Of a stretch of DNA of 64,000 nt, positions 47,480 to 57,246 are shown piece after piece (position 1 is the stretch's first letter; each line of letters begins with the position of its first letter). The notes below the pieces were generated by a model. That model did not search any database, was not told the DNA's origin, and saw only the letters and a program-made list of their open reading frames with translations. This DNA comes from Rickettsia endosymbiont of Ceutorhynchus obstrictus (GTDB taxonomy: Bacteria; Pseudomonadota; Alphaproteobacteria; Rickettsiales; Rickettsiaceae), in assembly GCF_964026565.1 (NCBI RefSeq), contig NZ_OZ032162.1, positions 1,736,001-1,800,000 of the forward strand, in the 5' to 3' direction. The position numbers were made by a program, and so were the translations under genes.

Positions 47480-47875
47480 TTAACATTCAACCTTGCTATA
47501 AAACAGATAATTAACAGCTAAAATTGCTTGGATAAGGTTATGTTTATTTAAAGCAAAATTCCGATGGTTAATTTCAGTAAATAATTCGTTCTTATTCTTT
47601 TGTATTCCAAAGCCGTTAAGTGTCGTTTCTAAAAATTTTTGTCTAGCAGGAGAGTCCAATGCATATCCTGATTGCTCTAAATCTTCAAGAGTATAACTAT
47701 CATCAGTCAGGATATAATAGTCTTTTTCCTGCTTTAGATAAATTTGGATATAATCATTATGTCGATCAAGGTAGGGAGTAGTGATCTCTATGCAATTTGT
47801 TAATTGCTGCCAATCTGTTTTATCTTTTAACCATGTATGATAATCATCTATAAGAGTTCTAATGTCCCTAGCCAT
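47480..47875 (-). CDS. DUF1828-like protein
   Basis: 131 residues. The N-terminal part with YYILTDDSYTLEDLEQSGYA and a following LNGFGIQKNKNELFTEI is like DUF1828, a family whose function is not well defined. No membrane segment. Just upstream on the same strand is a small acidic protein, so they may form a pair. Function unknown. Confidence 0.5.
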   Translation of the reverse strand: MARDIRTLIDDYHTWLKDKTDWQQLTNCIEITTPYLDRHNDYIQIYLKQEKDYYILTDDSYTLEDLEQSGYALDSPARQKFLETTLNGFGIQKNKNELFTEINHRNFALNKHNLIQAILAVNYLFYSKVEC

Positions 47876-47926
47876 ACAAATACCCCTCTTTAGAAGTGTG
47901 GTAACTCAATTTAGTAAGTATATTAT

Positions 47927-48130
47927 TTATCCAAGTTTACTGTAACCCCTTTTACTTGCAGCTAGTTCTTCTTTTGCTTTTAAAAGCTGCTCAGTAATAT
48001 CTTCAGCAGGTACTCCACTATCATAACTCATCCACCATTCATCATCTTCTATATACTCTTCATCATTTTCTGCTGCAGTATTTTTTAATTCATCTATATT
48101 TTTTGTTTCGTCTTTAGAAGGTTTCTGCAT
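47927..48130 (-). CDS. Small acidic hypothetical protein, 67 residues
   Basis: Very acidic first half (NDEEYIEDDEWW), helical second half (ITEQLLKAKEELAASKRGY). Not recognised. Lies 51 bp upstream of the DUF1828-like gene in the same direction. Such a layout is compatible with an antitoxin or inhibitor before a toxin, but nothing else supports this. Confidence 0.45.
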   Translation of the reverse strand: MQKPSKDETKNIDELKNTAAENDEEYIEDDEWWMSYDSGVPAEDITEQLLKAKEELAASKRGYSKLG

Positions 48131-48289
48131 TTCTCATTCATTATTACAATTTACAGATGAATTATAACACAAACGCAGTTTAATAAATAGAATAATTTAA
48201 GGCAATAACTATAAGTTAGCATATAATTAGCTCTTCCATTTGTAATCCATGGTAAAAACCTCTATAATACAGGGATTGGAGGTATTTTT

Positions 48290-48832
48290 GTGATTAAAAA
48301 TTATAGCTCAAAAAATTACAAATTATTTGATAAACATTTAAATAAAATAGCAGCTAGCACGATTGATAAATTCGGCTCTAAGGATAATATTATAATTTTT
48401 CTGCAAGAGCTATGCGAAATAGGCAATATCGGTCTTGCTGCTAAGAAGGTAATAGTCGGGTCTCCTATACATTTACACAAACTAATTCATGATGACAAAT
48501 ATTTAACTAAATGCGTCAGTCTTGCGCTTAGATACGCATCCGAAAGAGCTGAAGCCGTACTCTATGATCGGGCTATTAACGGCTATGAAGAGGTAACCTA
48601 TAACCAAGACGGCGAATGTATAGTCCGCAAAAAGAAATATTGTTCTAAGAGTTTACTAGAATATCTTAAGGCTAATTCGCCTAAATATCAAAGCAGCGGT
48701 AAGAACGGCAACGCAGTTGAGAATAAGAAACACGATAACGATAAGACAAAACAATTAAGCGAAATCGGTAATTTTGAAGTAGAATCTTACGGAGCGGATA
48801 GTGACAACGATACAAAAACAAACACGGACTAA
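48290..48832 (+). CDS. Phage terminase small subunit
   Basis: 180 residues with a GTG start chosen for the ribosome site GGAGG 8 bases before. Typical small-terminase features: an N-terminal helical DNA-binding part (IGNIGLAAKKVIVGSPIHLH), RAINGYEEVTYNQDGECIVR, and KSLLEYLKANSPKYQSS, the usual LLxxLKAxxPxxY motif. It binds the packaging site and recruits TerL. Overlaps terL by 32 bp. Confidence 0.75.
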   Translation: MIKNYSSKNYKLFDKHLNKIAASTIDKFGSKDNIIIFLQELCEIGNIGLAAKKVIVGSPIHLHKLIHDDKYLTKCVSLALRYASERAEAVLYDRAINGYEEVTYNQDGECIVRKKKYCSKSLLEYLKANSPKYQSSGKNGNAVENKKHDNDKTKQLSEIGNFEVESYGADSDNDTKTNTD

Positions 48833-50216
48833 TAAAGAAGAAAATAAGCAAAACTTAAAGAATAATAAAAGCTTAAAATTTCCGGTTGATTGGTCGCCCT
48901 ATCCGTTTCAATTGCCTTTATGGCGTTATTTATATAAGGGAGGTAAGAAGGCAATAGCCGTGTGGCATAGAAGAGCCGGTAAGGATATTATGGGCATTAA
49001 CTGGATAACAGCTAGCGCATTGCGGGAAGTCGGCATATACTGGTATGTTTACCCGACCTATAACCAGGCTAAAATGTCGGTCTGGGACGGCATGACCTTA
49101 GCGGGACGCTCTTATATGTCATTTATTCCGGAGGCAGCTATTGCTAAATCACAGCAATATAAACAGCGAATAGTATTTAAAAACGGTTCGGTAATTCAGT
49201 TTGTCGGTAGTGATCGCTATAGTAGTATTAGGGGAAGCGGTATTAAAGGAGCAGTGATTTCCGAATATTCTTATCACGACCCAAGGGCGATGAGTTCGGT
49301 AATAGAGCCGATGGTAATACGCAATAATTCGTGGCTGCTTTATTTATATACGCCTGCCGATGATCCAAAATTAATACACGGCGAAGAGTTATATTTAAAA
49401 TATAAAGATGATGAAAACGCTTTTTGTGAGATTAAAACCATTGAAGATACTACGGATCATGATAGCAAGCCTTTAGTGGCGGTTGCAAGCCTTAAATCAG
49501 TAGACATGACAACTGAAGAAATCCGCCGAGAATTTTATTGCGACTTTGAAGCCTATCGTTACAAACGCGCCGATCAAGGCGGTACGTTTGTCGAGCAGTT
49601 AAGACTTGCCGAAGCGGAAGGACGCATAACTCAGCTGCCTTACGATCCGGCTTACAAGGTGAATACTTATTGGGATATCGGCATAGTTGATTACACTAGT
49701 ATTTGGTTTGTACAGGAAAAGAAAAAGGGTCTAGATATTATAGATTTCTATATTAACCGAGGCAAAGGCTTAGAGTTTTATTTAAATCATTTAAGGCTTC
49801 GCCCCTATAATTATGGAAGAAATGTGCTGCCTCATGATATGGCTAGGCGTCAAATGCCGACCTTGGATACACGATTACAACAAGCAAACGAGATAGCGGA
49901 AAAGCTAGGCTTTGTACCTTTTGAGCTAGGACGAAAATACTTACGGGAAGAAATGATAAACAAAGCCCGTAATTTACTTACGGCGAGTTATTTACGAATA
50001 GACGAGAGAAAATGCCGAGAAGGGTTAAACGGCTTATATGAGTTTGATGCGAGTAAGCGTGGTACTCATTCAAGCTCGACTAGATGTACCGATATAGTAG
50101 AGAGTTTTTGTTATCTGGCAATGGATGCTAAAACCGGCACGCAGCAGGAAAGCATAAGTCGCAATTATTTACGTTATAATAAAGTTATTAGTGATTATAA
50201 CGCTTTAGAAAGATAA
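48801..50216 (+). CDS. terL: Phage terminase large subunit
   Basis: Packaging motor ATPase and nuclease. 471 residues. Walker A-like AVWHRRAGKD (about residues 53-62), a Walker B-like region AVISEYSYHD, and an RNase H-like nuclease part with TYWDIGIVDYTSIWFVQEKK and the terminal FDASKRGTHSSSTRCTDIVES. Intact. The start overlaps the small subunit, suggesting translational coupling. Confidence 0.92.
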   Translation: MTTIQKQTRTNKEENKQNLKNNKSLKFPVDWSPYPFQLPLWRYLYKGGKKAIAVWHRRAGKDIMGINWITASALREVGIYWYVYPTYNQAKMSVWDGMTLAGRSYMSFIPEAAIAKSQQYKQRIVFKNGSVIQFVGSDRYSSIRGSGIKGAVISEYSYHDPRAMSSVIEPMVIRNNSWLLYLYTPADDPKLIHGEELYLKYKDDENAFCEIKTIEDTTDHDSKPLVAVASLKSVDMTTEEIRREFYCDFEAYRYKRADQGGTFVEQLRLAEAEGRITQLPYDPAYKVNTYWDIGIVDYTSIWFVQEKKKGLDIIDFYINRGKGLEFYLNHLRLRPYNYGRNVLPHDMARRQMPTLDTRLQQANEIAEKLGFVPFELGRKYLREEMINKARNLLTASYLRIDERKCREGLNGLYEFDASKRGTHSSSTRCTDIVESFCYLAMDAKTGTQQESISRNYLRYNKVISDYNALER

Positions 50217-50244
50217 AAAATAATAAATAAAAGAGATTTAAAAA

Positions 50245-51804
50245 ATGGGAGGAATATTTAAAAAGCCGTTTAAGGCAATTACCGGAGCGATAAGTAAATA
50301 CGTACCGGGCGGCAAGTACTTAACCGGTAGAGAAACCGAGAGGCAAAAATTCCATTATAACAATGCCTTAAATGAATATAACAGCTATGCCTCGGAAGCA
50401 CAAACTGCTATTGATAATTTAAGCAACCAATTATACGAATCGGCACAGAGATTGCAAAGTATCGAACAACAAAAATATCAGCATGGACAAAGTAGCGGGC
50501 ATTTACACCGGCAGGCGGAGCAATATCAACGAGGCTTACAAAATCTAGAGCAGCAAAAGGCAAGTTTAGGATCGGAAGCAAACGAATTGCAGGCAGCCTT
50601 TGAAGCTTTTAAAAGTAAAGCCCCATCGCTTGCCGGTAAAATAAGCGAAATGCAGAAGCTGCCGGGTAATTTCCAATCAATGTTCGAGTCGGTTTTACAG
50701 CAAAAGGATAGGCTTAGAGGTTTAACCGAAGAAGAAGCCGGCGGCGAGATAAATAAATATCACGCTAGCGTGGATAATTTAAAGAAGCAGCGAGAGCAAG
50801 CAGAGAATAACATACGTCAGCAGATGGATGCTATAACCAAAGAACATACGGGGCTTGAGAGTGAAAAAGCTAATTTAGAAAATAGATTGTCCTCCTATAG
50901 CTCGCAACAAAATAGGCTATTACAAGATACCGGCAATTTTAATAATGCTCGCAGTACACTAGAGAATGTTATCCGAAATTATCAGAATGAACAACAAAGA
51001 TTAGAAAATGAATATAACAGCCATAAATCACAGACTGAAAACCTAAATAGTCAGCTAGATAATTACAGCAATAGCGCCCAAGCACATTTAGATAATTTGG
51101 GAAATGCGGTAGGTTTTCGGGCAAATAAACTTAAAAAAGCTAGCAGACTAACGGGTTTGACGCAAGGAGCAGCACTTGCAGCTTTAACATTCGGTGCAGG
51201 TATGTATCTTGCTCCTGCCGCTGCCGCGGGTAGTGCGACCGGAGCAGCAGCAACCGGTGCCGGAGCTACGGCAGGTGCAGCCGCTACATCCGGGTCTTTC
51301 GGTGCTTCTATGCTTGGGTCACTCGGAACGGGCTTACAATATGCCGCGCCTTTGCTCGGTATCGGTCATTATATGAATATGATGAATAAAGGCAAAAGTC
51401 TTGGAGGGCTTGAGAGAGTAACGTTTGAGAGAGGAGCAAGAGGATACGGTAATACGCCTTTCTCACGGCAGCAGGATTTATTCGGTAACAAAACCGCAAT
51501 TCCGGAGCTTGGCGGCTTAAAACAATCGCTATCGCATTTTAATATGCCGACAATACCGAAGCTGCAAGATTTACCGCAGCTTGGGGAGTCGTTAGGTAAA
51601 ATTACCTAACTCGGAGATCTTGAAACTCTAAGTTTAGGTTTACCGCAAATGACTTCGGCAGACGGCAAAAAATACAGCTCGGAAGTATTATATGATATGA
51701 ATTTTTTGAAGAAACTTAAAAAAGTATCGAGAAGTTTAGGAACACCTTATTTAAGAGCAAATACAAATTATCCCTATTCCCAAAGAGTAAATAGTTATGC
51801 GTGA
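50245..51804 (+). CDS. Phage coiled-coil structural or ejection protein with internal stop
   Basis: The open part ends at TAA 51607-51609 (454 residues). The same frame then continues without stop for 64 codons and ends at 51802-51804, overlapping the portal ATG. This overlap suggests the longer form (519 codons) is ancestral. The sequence has a basic N-terminus (GGIFKKPFKAITGAISKYVP), a long Gln-rich coiled coil (about residues 30-285), an Ala/Gly-rich membrane-like segment (GAALAALTFGAGMYLAPAAA) and a Leu-Pro tail. Its place between terL and portal fits an ejection or virion protein; not assigned to a family. Confidence 0.6.
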
Positions 51805-53356
51805 TGAATTAAGTAATAAAATAGAATATTTTGAGACGCTAAAGACCAAACGAGAGAAATGGAACGCCGTGTGGGACGAATTAAAAAAATATGTCTGTCC
51901 GCAAACCACCGGCAATAAGGAAATATTTGATTCAACCTCTATTTGGTCAAGGGAGCAATTAGCTTCAGGCTTGCAAAGTTTAATGGTTAATCGAGCTATT
52001 AAATGGTTTAATATTAATTTGTTAGAGCAAGAAGGTAGCGAGGATGAACAACCATTAAACGAGCTACCGGAAGTTAAATTATGGTTGGAGACGATAGAAA
52101 ACACTATCTTAAATATTTTTAATAATCCGGGATCGAATTTTTATAATCAAATACACGAGTTTTTTTTAAATCTTGCTGCATTTGGCACTAGTATATTTTA
52201 TGTCGAAGAAGAGCCGGATTTGCGGTCAGGGCTGTTTTTTCGCAATATTAGTCTAAAAGAATGTTATTTTGAAGAAGATAAATACGGCTTTGTTAATTCG
52301 ATGTATCGACTTTTTACGGTGAACGTCAAGACGGCGGCAAACAAATGGTCTGACTTTGCGCCGTTTAAAGAGAAGCTACTAAAAGACCCCGATGAACAAA
52401 TAGAGATATTACATATCGTAGCTCCTGCCAATGAAAAGAGCAAAACTAATCGTAAAACCAATCAGCACGGCTATAGCTCGGAATATATTTATTTAGCTGA
52501 GCAAAAAATTATCTCCGAGTCCGGTTATTCCTACTTTCCGTTTTTCGTCACCAGGTGGATTAAGGAGGAAGGTGAAGTATACGGCTATGCGCCTGCTCAT
52601 CACGTTTTACCGGATATTAAGCTGTTAAATTCCTTTAGAAAAACCGGCATACAAGTTGTACAAAAACAGGAGCAACCTTCTTGGTTAATACCGAAGGACG
52701 GCTATCACTTGCCGCTTCGTGATACGCCGGGAGCGAGTAATTTTTTTCGCAACGGCACGCTTGACAAGATAAGCCCGCTAAATAGAGTGGAAAATCCTAT
52801 GTGTACGGAGCTGCAACAAGATAAATGCCGAGATGCGATATTTAAGGCTTCTTATATTGATATATTTCGCATGCAGAAAGAAAATAAAGAAATGACGGCT
52901 ACGGAGGTGCAAATAAGGAATGAGGAGCAAATGCGGATGATGTCGCCGATGGTCGGCAGAATTGAAACGGAGTTTTTAAATCCGCTAATTAGAGCTATTT
53001 ACGGGATATTAGCCAAATATAACAAATTACCGATATTAGAAGGAATAAATGCTCTACCCGACATTGAAGTTAGTTATGTCTCACCTTTAACTAGGGCGCA
53101 AAAATCATCGGCGGTTAATAGTATTGAGCAAGTAATAGGATTCTTCCAACGTAGCGGTATTAGTAATTTCTGCCCGGAGATTTACGACAATATCAACTGG
53201 GATTTATGTTTTAAACTACTTGCCGAACATAGAGGGATACCGCAATCGATCCTTAGACCCGACAAAGAAGTAATGCAAATCAGACAGCAGAGAAAAGCAG
53301 CGCAAATGCAACAACAAATGCAGCAAATGGGAGCGGGAAATGAAAATTTTAATTGA
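51797..53356 (+). CDS. Phage portal (head-to-tail connecting) protein
   Basis: Dodecameric ring through which DNA enters and leaves the head. 519 residues with podovirus-type portal patterns: SIWSREQLASGLQSLMVNRA, FFLNLAAFGTSIFYVEEEPD, SEDEQPLNELPEV, KKGIQVVQKQEQ-like and MTATEVQIRNEEQMRMMSPM near the C-terminus, then a Gln-rich tail (AAQMQQQMQQMG). Matches the head-tail connector family of T7-like phages. Overlaps the next gene by 17 bp. Confidence 0.9.
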   Translation: MRDELSNKIEYFETLKTKREKWNAVWDELKKYVCPQTTGNKEIFDSTSIWSREQLASGLQSLMVNRAIKWFNINLLEQEGSEDEQPLNELPEVKLWLETIENTILNIFNNPGSNFYNQIHEFFLNLAAFGTSIFYVEEEPDLRSGLFFRNISLKECYFEEDKYGFVNSMYRLFTVNVKTAANKWSDFAPFKEKLLKDPDEQIEILHIVAPANEKSKTNRKTNQHGYSSEYIYLAEQKIISESGYSYFPFFVTRWIKEEGEVYGYAPAHHVLPDIKLLNSFRKTGIQVVQKQEQPSWLIPKDGYHLPLRDTPGASNFFRNGTLDKISPLNRVENPMCTELQQDKCRDAIFKASYIDIFRMQKENKEMTATEVQIRNEEQMRMMSPMVGRIETEFLNPLIRAIYGILAKYNKLPILEGINALPDIEVSYVSPLTRAQKSSAVNSIEQVIGFFQRSGISNFCPEIYDNINWDLCFKLLAEHRGIPQSILRPDKEVMQIRQQRKAAQMQQQMQQMGAGNENFN

Positions 53357-53627
53357 AGCAGGTAAAGCAAACGAACTAGATGAAACCGATATTAATCTTA
53401 CTATAAAAAAGGCAAATGATTTAATTAAAATTTATAGTAGAATTTTTACCTCAAATGATGGTAAAATGATCTTAGAAGATCTAGCGAATATGAGCGGCAT
53501 GTATCGCAGTAACTTTATAGCCGATAATGATAGGCACACCGCTTATTTAGAAGGACAGAGGGCTTTGTTTTTATATATCTGTTCGCAGTTGGAAAATAAC
53601 ATTAATAATATGGAAGAAAATTTATGA
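53340..53627 (+). CDS. Bbp19-like phage protein
   Basis: 95 residues. GKMILEDLANMSGMYRSNFIAD and RHTAYLEGQRALFLYICSQL are like the small Bbp19 family found after podovirus portals. Start overlaps the portal end and its stop overlaps the next ATG, so translation is coupled. Role unknown. Confidence 0.65.
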   Translation: MKILIEAGKANELDETDINLTIKKANDLIKIYSRIFTSNDGKMILEDLANMSGMYRSNFIADNDRHTAYLEGQRALFLYICSQLENNINNMEENL

Positions 53628-54478
53628 GTAATATAGTCAGTTTTGATTACGCTATTAAAAATTTATTAAGAAATAAAGGCGATTATGACATAGTCGAGGG
53701 GTTTATTTCGATTATTCTTAAAGATGCAGGATATAGTGCAGTAAAAATAACAGCAGTACTTGAAAGTGAAAGTAATAAGGAAAAAGAAACATTAAAGTCT
53801 AGTGTAGCAGACGTCGTAGTTGAAGACGAGCAAGGGCATAAATATATAGTGGAAATAGATCGCTCACATACTGATCTTTTCCTAAAAAAAGCTTGTTTTA
53901 ACAGCAGCCGTTTAATCGTCGATAGTATTTCTAAAAGCGAGGACTACTCTACTATCAAAAAAGTATTCCATATTAATTTATTATATTTTCCGTTTGCCAA
54001 TATGAAAGTACCGTTATATCACGGAAAAACTGTTTTTAGAGAGGTTGACCACAAACATCCTATGCACTTGCACTTAGCCGACATGGGCGGCAGAATATTT
54101 GACAATTATAATTTGTTTCCGGAGTATTTTGTAATATCTGTACCTTTATTTGATGATGTTGTAAAAGATGAAATGGATGAATGGCTATATATGGCAAAAC
54201 ATTCAGAAGTAAGAGAAGATTTTAAATCACCTTACATGAAGAAAATAGCCGAGAAGCTTAGCATACTTAAGATGACTCCTAAAGAATTAAAAGCTTATCG
54301 AGACTATATGAACAAAACCTTAAAGGAGCGTGATTATATTGTTTCTGCTGAAGAAAAAGGGAAAACTGATTTAATAAAAATTATGTTACAAAAAGGTAAT
54401 TCGGTTGAAAAAATATCTGAACTTACAGATATACCAATAGAAGAAATAGAGAAGCTAAAAGAGGAAAGAGATGAGTGA
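53624..54478 (+). CDS. Rpn/PD-(D/E)XK nuclease family protein
   Basis: 284 residues, an Rpn-type (PDDEXK_2 transposase-like) protein. Nuclease core: DYAIKNLLRNKGDYDIVEGF, SVADVVVEDEQGHKYIVEIDRS (Asp and Glu of the active site), and YHGKTVFREVDHKHP. The C-terminal part (IMLQKGNSVEKISELTDIPI) is the usual helical tail. Rpn proteins promote recombination-linked DNA changes or defence; they are not phage structure proteins. Both ends overlap neighbours by a few bases (ATGA-type), so it is built into the operon. Confidence 0.82.
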   Translation: MSNIVSFDYAIKNLLRNKGDYDIVEGFISIILKDAGYSAVKITAVLESESNKEKETLKSSVADVVVEDEQGHKYIVEIDRSHTDLFLKKACFNSSRLIVDSISKSEDYSTIKKVFHINLLYFPFANMKVPLYHGKTVFREVDHKHPMHLHLADMGGRIFDNYNLFPEYFVISVPLFDDVVKDEMDEWLYMAKHSEVREDFKSPYMKKIAEKLSILKMTPKELKAYRDYMNKTLKERDYIVSAEEKGKTDLIKIMLQKGNSVEKISELTDIPIEEIEKLKEERDE

Positions 54479-55256
54479 AAACCAAGATACTATACAAAAC
54501 GATTTTGAGGCGGAGGGTGTTACCTCATGGCTTTCCACTTTGCCGGAAGATCTGCAAAAAGCAGAATCGTTGAGTAAGTTTAAAGATGTTTCTTCTTTGG
54601 CAAGCAGCTATTTGGAAGCCGAGAAGGGCTTAAATAGTCGTGTTGCTATTCCAAAGAATGATGCAGCTGATGAAGAATGGAATAAGTTTTATGCTCGTTT
54701 AGGTTTGCCTGAAGATAAAAAATATACTGATAAAAGAACTACGGAAGATGAAGAGTATCTGAGTAAATACGAAGAGATGTTTTACCAAAGCGGCTTAAGT
54801 AAAAGACAAGGAGAGAAGCTACTTAATAGTCTATATAATTATTCTGTAGATATTCAGAAAAAACAGCAGGAAGAGCTAGAAGGATTACGCAATTCAAATG
54901 TTGAGTGGTTAAAGAAACATTACCAGGGCGGGTTTGATAGTAAAATGCAGGTGATGCAGGCGGCTTTGTCTAAATTCGGCACGAAAGAATTGGCGGGATT
55001 AATAGAAGAATCAAGCTACTCTCCTGCCCTGGTAGATCTGTTAGTTAAAGTCGGCGAAACGTTAAAATCCGATTCACTTATAACAGGAGCAGAGAAGCCT
55101 ATAATTACAGGAGCGGAATCGGCATTAAAAGAGATTAAAAGACTTGAATCCGATGAGGGTTTTATGGTAAAATTTAAAGATAAAAATCATACCGGTCACA
55201 CTGAAGCAGTGAATCAGATGGAGCAATTATACGATATTGCTTACAATAAGAAGTGA
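54471..55256 (+). CDS. Phage scaffold/capsid assembly protein
   Basis: 261 residues, acidic and helical, no Cys. SWLSTLPEDLQKAESLSKFK, LASSYLEAEKGLNSRVAIPK and YARLGLPEDKKY are like podovirus capsid assembly proteins. Position between portal and capsid is right for a scaffold. Overlaps the Rpn gene by 8 bp. Confidence 0.75.
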   Translation: MSENQDTIQNDFEAEGVTSWLSTLPEDLQKAESLSKFKDVSSLASSYLEAEKGLNSRVAIPKNDAADEEWNKFYARLGLPEDKKYTDKRTTEDEEYLSKYEEMFYQSGLSKRQGEKLLNSLYNYSVDIQKKQQEELEGLRNSNVEWLKKHYQGGFDSKMQVMQAALSKFGTKELAGLIEESSYSPALVDLLVKVGETLKSDSLITGAEKPIITGAESALKEIKRLESDEGFMVKFKDKNHTGHTEAVNQMEQLYDIAYNKK

Positions 55257-55409
55257 TAAATCACGAGTGATAACTTCTCGTAAGGTCGCTAACATAGCGG
55301 TAACCTTTTAAAAAGAAGCCACAAATAATTATCAACGTATTAATATCAAGATATTTTAATATCCGGATATTTAATTATTTAGGTTTAACAATTTTAAGAG
55401 GTTACAGAC
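55257..55409 (+). promoter_or_regulatory. Leader of the capsid gene with possible attenuator
   Basis: Hairpin AAGGTCGCT / AGCGGTAACCTT at 55282-55307 followed by a short T run. AAGAGGTT ribosome site precedes ATG 55410. Such a partial terminator could adjust capsid expression relative to the scaffold. Weak. Confidence 0.3.
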
Positions 55410-56600
55410 ATGGAACAAATTACCGATGGTCTAAAAGAGCAATTCGCTCGCAATATCGGACTCGTTATTCAACAAGAAGGCTCAAAACTCCGTAAGTTCG
55501 TTACAAATGAAACTCAAGAGACGGAAGTAATATATTTTGAGACGATGCACACCCACGAAGCTTTGCCGAGGCATAGAACGGCAGCAGGCTATCATGAACC
55601 CGGTGACGGTAATGAGAATAAACTTGAAAAACTAACCGAATTTAAAACTCCAAGAATTACTAGACGCCAAGCAACGGCGCAAGCCTATTATTGGACGGCT
55701 GCCATGGATAGAAACGATAAGCTTAATTTGCTTAGCGATCCGACGTCTAAATTCCCAAAACTTGCAGGCTGGGCAATAGGTAGGAAACAAGATCAAATTA
55801 TTATCAATAGCTTTGCCTCGCCTGTTAACGGCGGTAGAACGGGGCAAAATCTCATCTACTTTGACGTAGCAAATAACGTTATTCCGGTAGGAGTAAAACT
55901 TGTTGATGCGACGCTTGCACTGCATGCAAATAGCTTAGCAGGCGTTCATAACGGGCAGCAAGGAGCAAACGCCAAGGAAGCAATGCGAACCGGCGGATTA
56001 ACAGTCGAGAAACTACTTAAAACTCAACAATTACTTAAAAAACACAGTTTCGGTGCAGATGAAAAATATTATTTAGTTTGCTCCTCTCATCAAATCGGCA
56101 ATTTACTCCGAGATAGCCAAGTAACAAGCTACGATTATAACAGCGTTAAAGCCTTAGTAAGCGGGGAAATAAACTCATTTGTCGGCTTTAATTTTATCAT
56201 TACCGAGATGCTAGGAGGCATAAGAGGTACGACCAACTCCATAAGAGATTGTTACGCCTTTACGGAAAGTTCTATAAGATTCGGTAGTGTTACCGGTTCA
56301 GTTGAGCGGCAAATAGATAGGTTAGTGCAATATCACTATGCACCGAGTTTATACTATTCCGAAAGCTTTGGGGCTACTCGTACCGAAGAGGGGCAAATAG
56401 TTTGCATTAAATGCTTAGAGCCGGCTGATGTTGCAGGACATACGGGAGAACATTGGCAGGCAGCAGCAGATGATGCGCATTTTAACGGTGCAGTGCATGC
56501 AAGTATCGTCCCACGGCAGATGATTGGAGCGCAATGTCGTAATGTCGATAATACGGCAAATATTGTAGTTGATGCATTAGAGCCGTTACTATTGAAATAA
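55410..56600 (+). CDS. Phage major capsid protein
   Basis: 396 residues. Resembles the Phage_capsid_2-type family: LRKFVTNETQETEVIYFETM, TPRITRRQATAQAYYWTAAM, DRNDKLNLLSDPTSKF, LVDATLALHAN, KYYLVCSSHQIGNLLRDSQV and SGEINSFVGFNFIITEM. HK97-fold shell protein by family knowledge. Strong upstream ribosome site. Intact. Confidence 0.88.
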   Translation: MEQITDGLKEQFARNIGLVIQQEGSKLRKFVTNETQETEVIYFETMHTHEALPRHRTAAGYHEPGDGNENKLEKLTEFKTPRITRRQATAQAYYWTAAMDRNDKLNLLSDPTSKFPKLAGWAIGRKQDQIIINSFASPVNGGRTGQNLIYFDVANNVIPVGVKLVDATLALHANSLAGVHNGQQGANAKEAMRTGGLTVEKLLKTQQLLKKHSFGADEKYYLVCSSHQIGNLLRDSQVTSYDYNSVKALVSGEINSFVGFNFIITEMLGGIRGTTNSIRDCYAFTESSIRFGSVTGSVERQIDRLVQYHYAPSLYYSESFGATRTEEGQIVCIKCLEPADVAGHTGEHWQAAADDAHFNGAVHASIVPRQMIGAQCRNVDNTANIVVDALEPLLLK

Positions 56601-56613
56601 AAAGCCGTAAATT

Positions 56614-57180
56614 ATGAAAGAAGAAATAATCCGCAAAGCATTAGTATTGTTAGGTTCAAATAGTAATATTCAGGGTAATATTTCCGGCGGCAATGCTGCT
56701 AATAAAGCCGAGAATCTTTGTGAAGAGTTTGTAGAAGCTTCTATTGAGGAAAATGTCTTGTCGGTTAAATGGGGATTTGCATTAAAACGTATTGATAACA
56801 TCGAAGGGGAAGAAAGTAGCTTTAAGCCGATACCGGGGATAAATGACTGTGTAAAAGTAGCAGTGATAGTTCCTTCTAACTTAGAGTTTTATATTGAGAG
56901 TGGAAGAGTATATTTTAAAGGCGGCAAATTGACTTCGATTTTTTATTACTCGCAGCAGAGCATAGAGCTTTTACTTGATAATGATAAAACGGCTTGGCGT
57001 CAGATACCGCAAAGCTTCAAATTGCTTTGTAGTTTAGGACTTGCCTCGCAAGTAGCTTTTGCGATGTATTCAGATAGTTTATTTGCCGACGGCTTAAAAA
57101 GACAATATTTAATCAGGCTTGAGGAAGCAAGACGTATCCACTCTATCGGTTACAATTTAATCAATTCCGGTGAAATATAA
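56614..57180 (+). CDS. Phage tail tube adaptor (gp11-like)
   Basis: 188 residues. The order after the capsid and the pattern ALVLLGSNSNIQGNISGGNA, ANKAENLCEEFVEASIEENV, SVKWGFALKR, WRQIPQSFKLLCSLGLASQV fit the podovirus tail tube A/head completion family. Intact, 13 bp after the capsid gene. Confidence 0.7.
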   Translation: MKEEIIRKALVLLGSNSNIQGNISGGNAANKAENLCEEFVEASIEENVLSVKWGFALKRIDNIEGEESSFKPIPGINDCVKVAVIVPSNLEFYIESGRVYFKGGKLTSIFYYSQQSIELLLDNDKTAWRQIPQSFKLLCSLGLASQVAFAMYSDSLFADGLKRQYLIRLEEARRIHSIGYNLINSGEI

Positions 57181-57246
57181 AACCGTATTTCATGGATAAT
57201 TTCAAACTATCAATATTCTTATTTGCGTAACTGATAAATAACTTTT

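Noticed and set aside
48290..55256. Gene transfer agent instead of phage
   Set aside because: The portal, gp11-like, nozzle and internal virion types are podovirus-like, unlike the siphovirus-type gene set of alphaproteobacterial GTAs.
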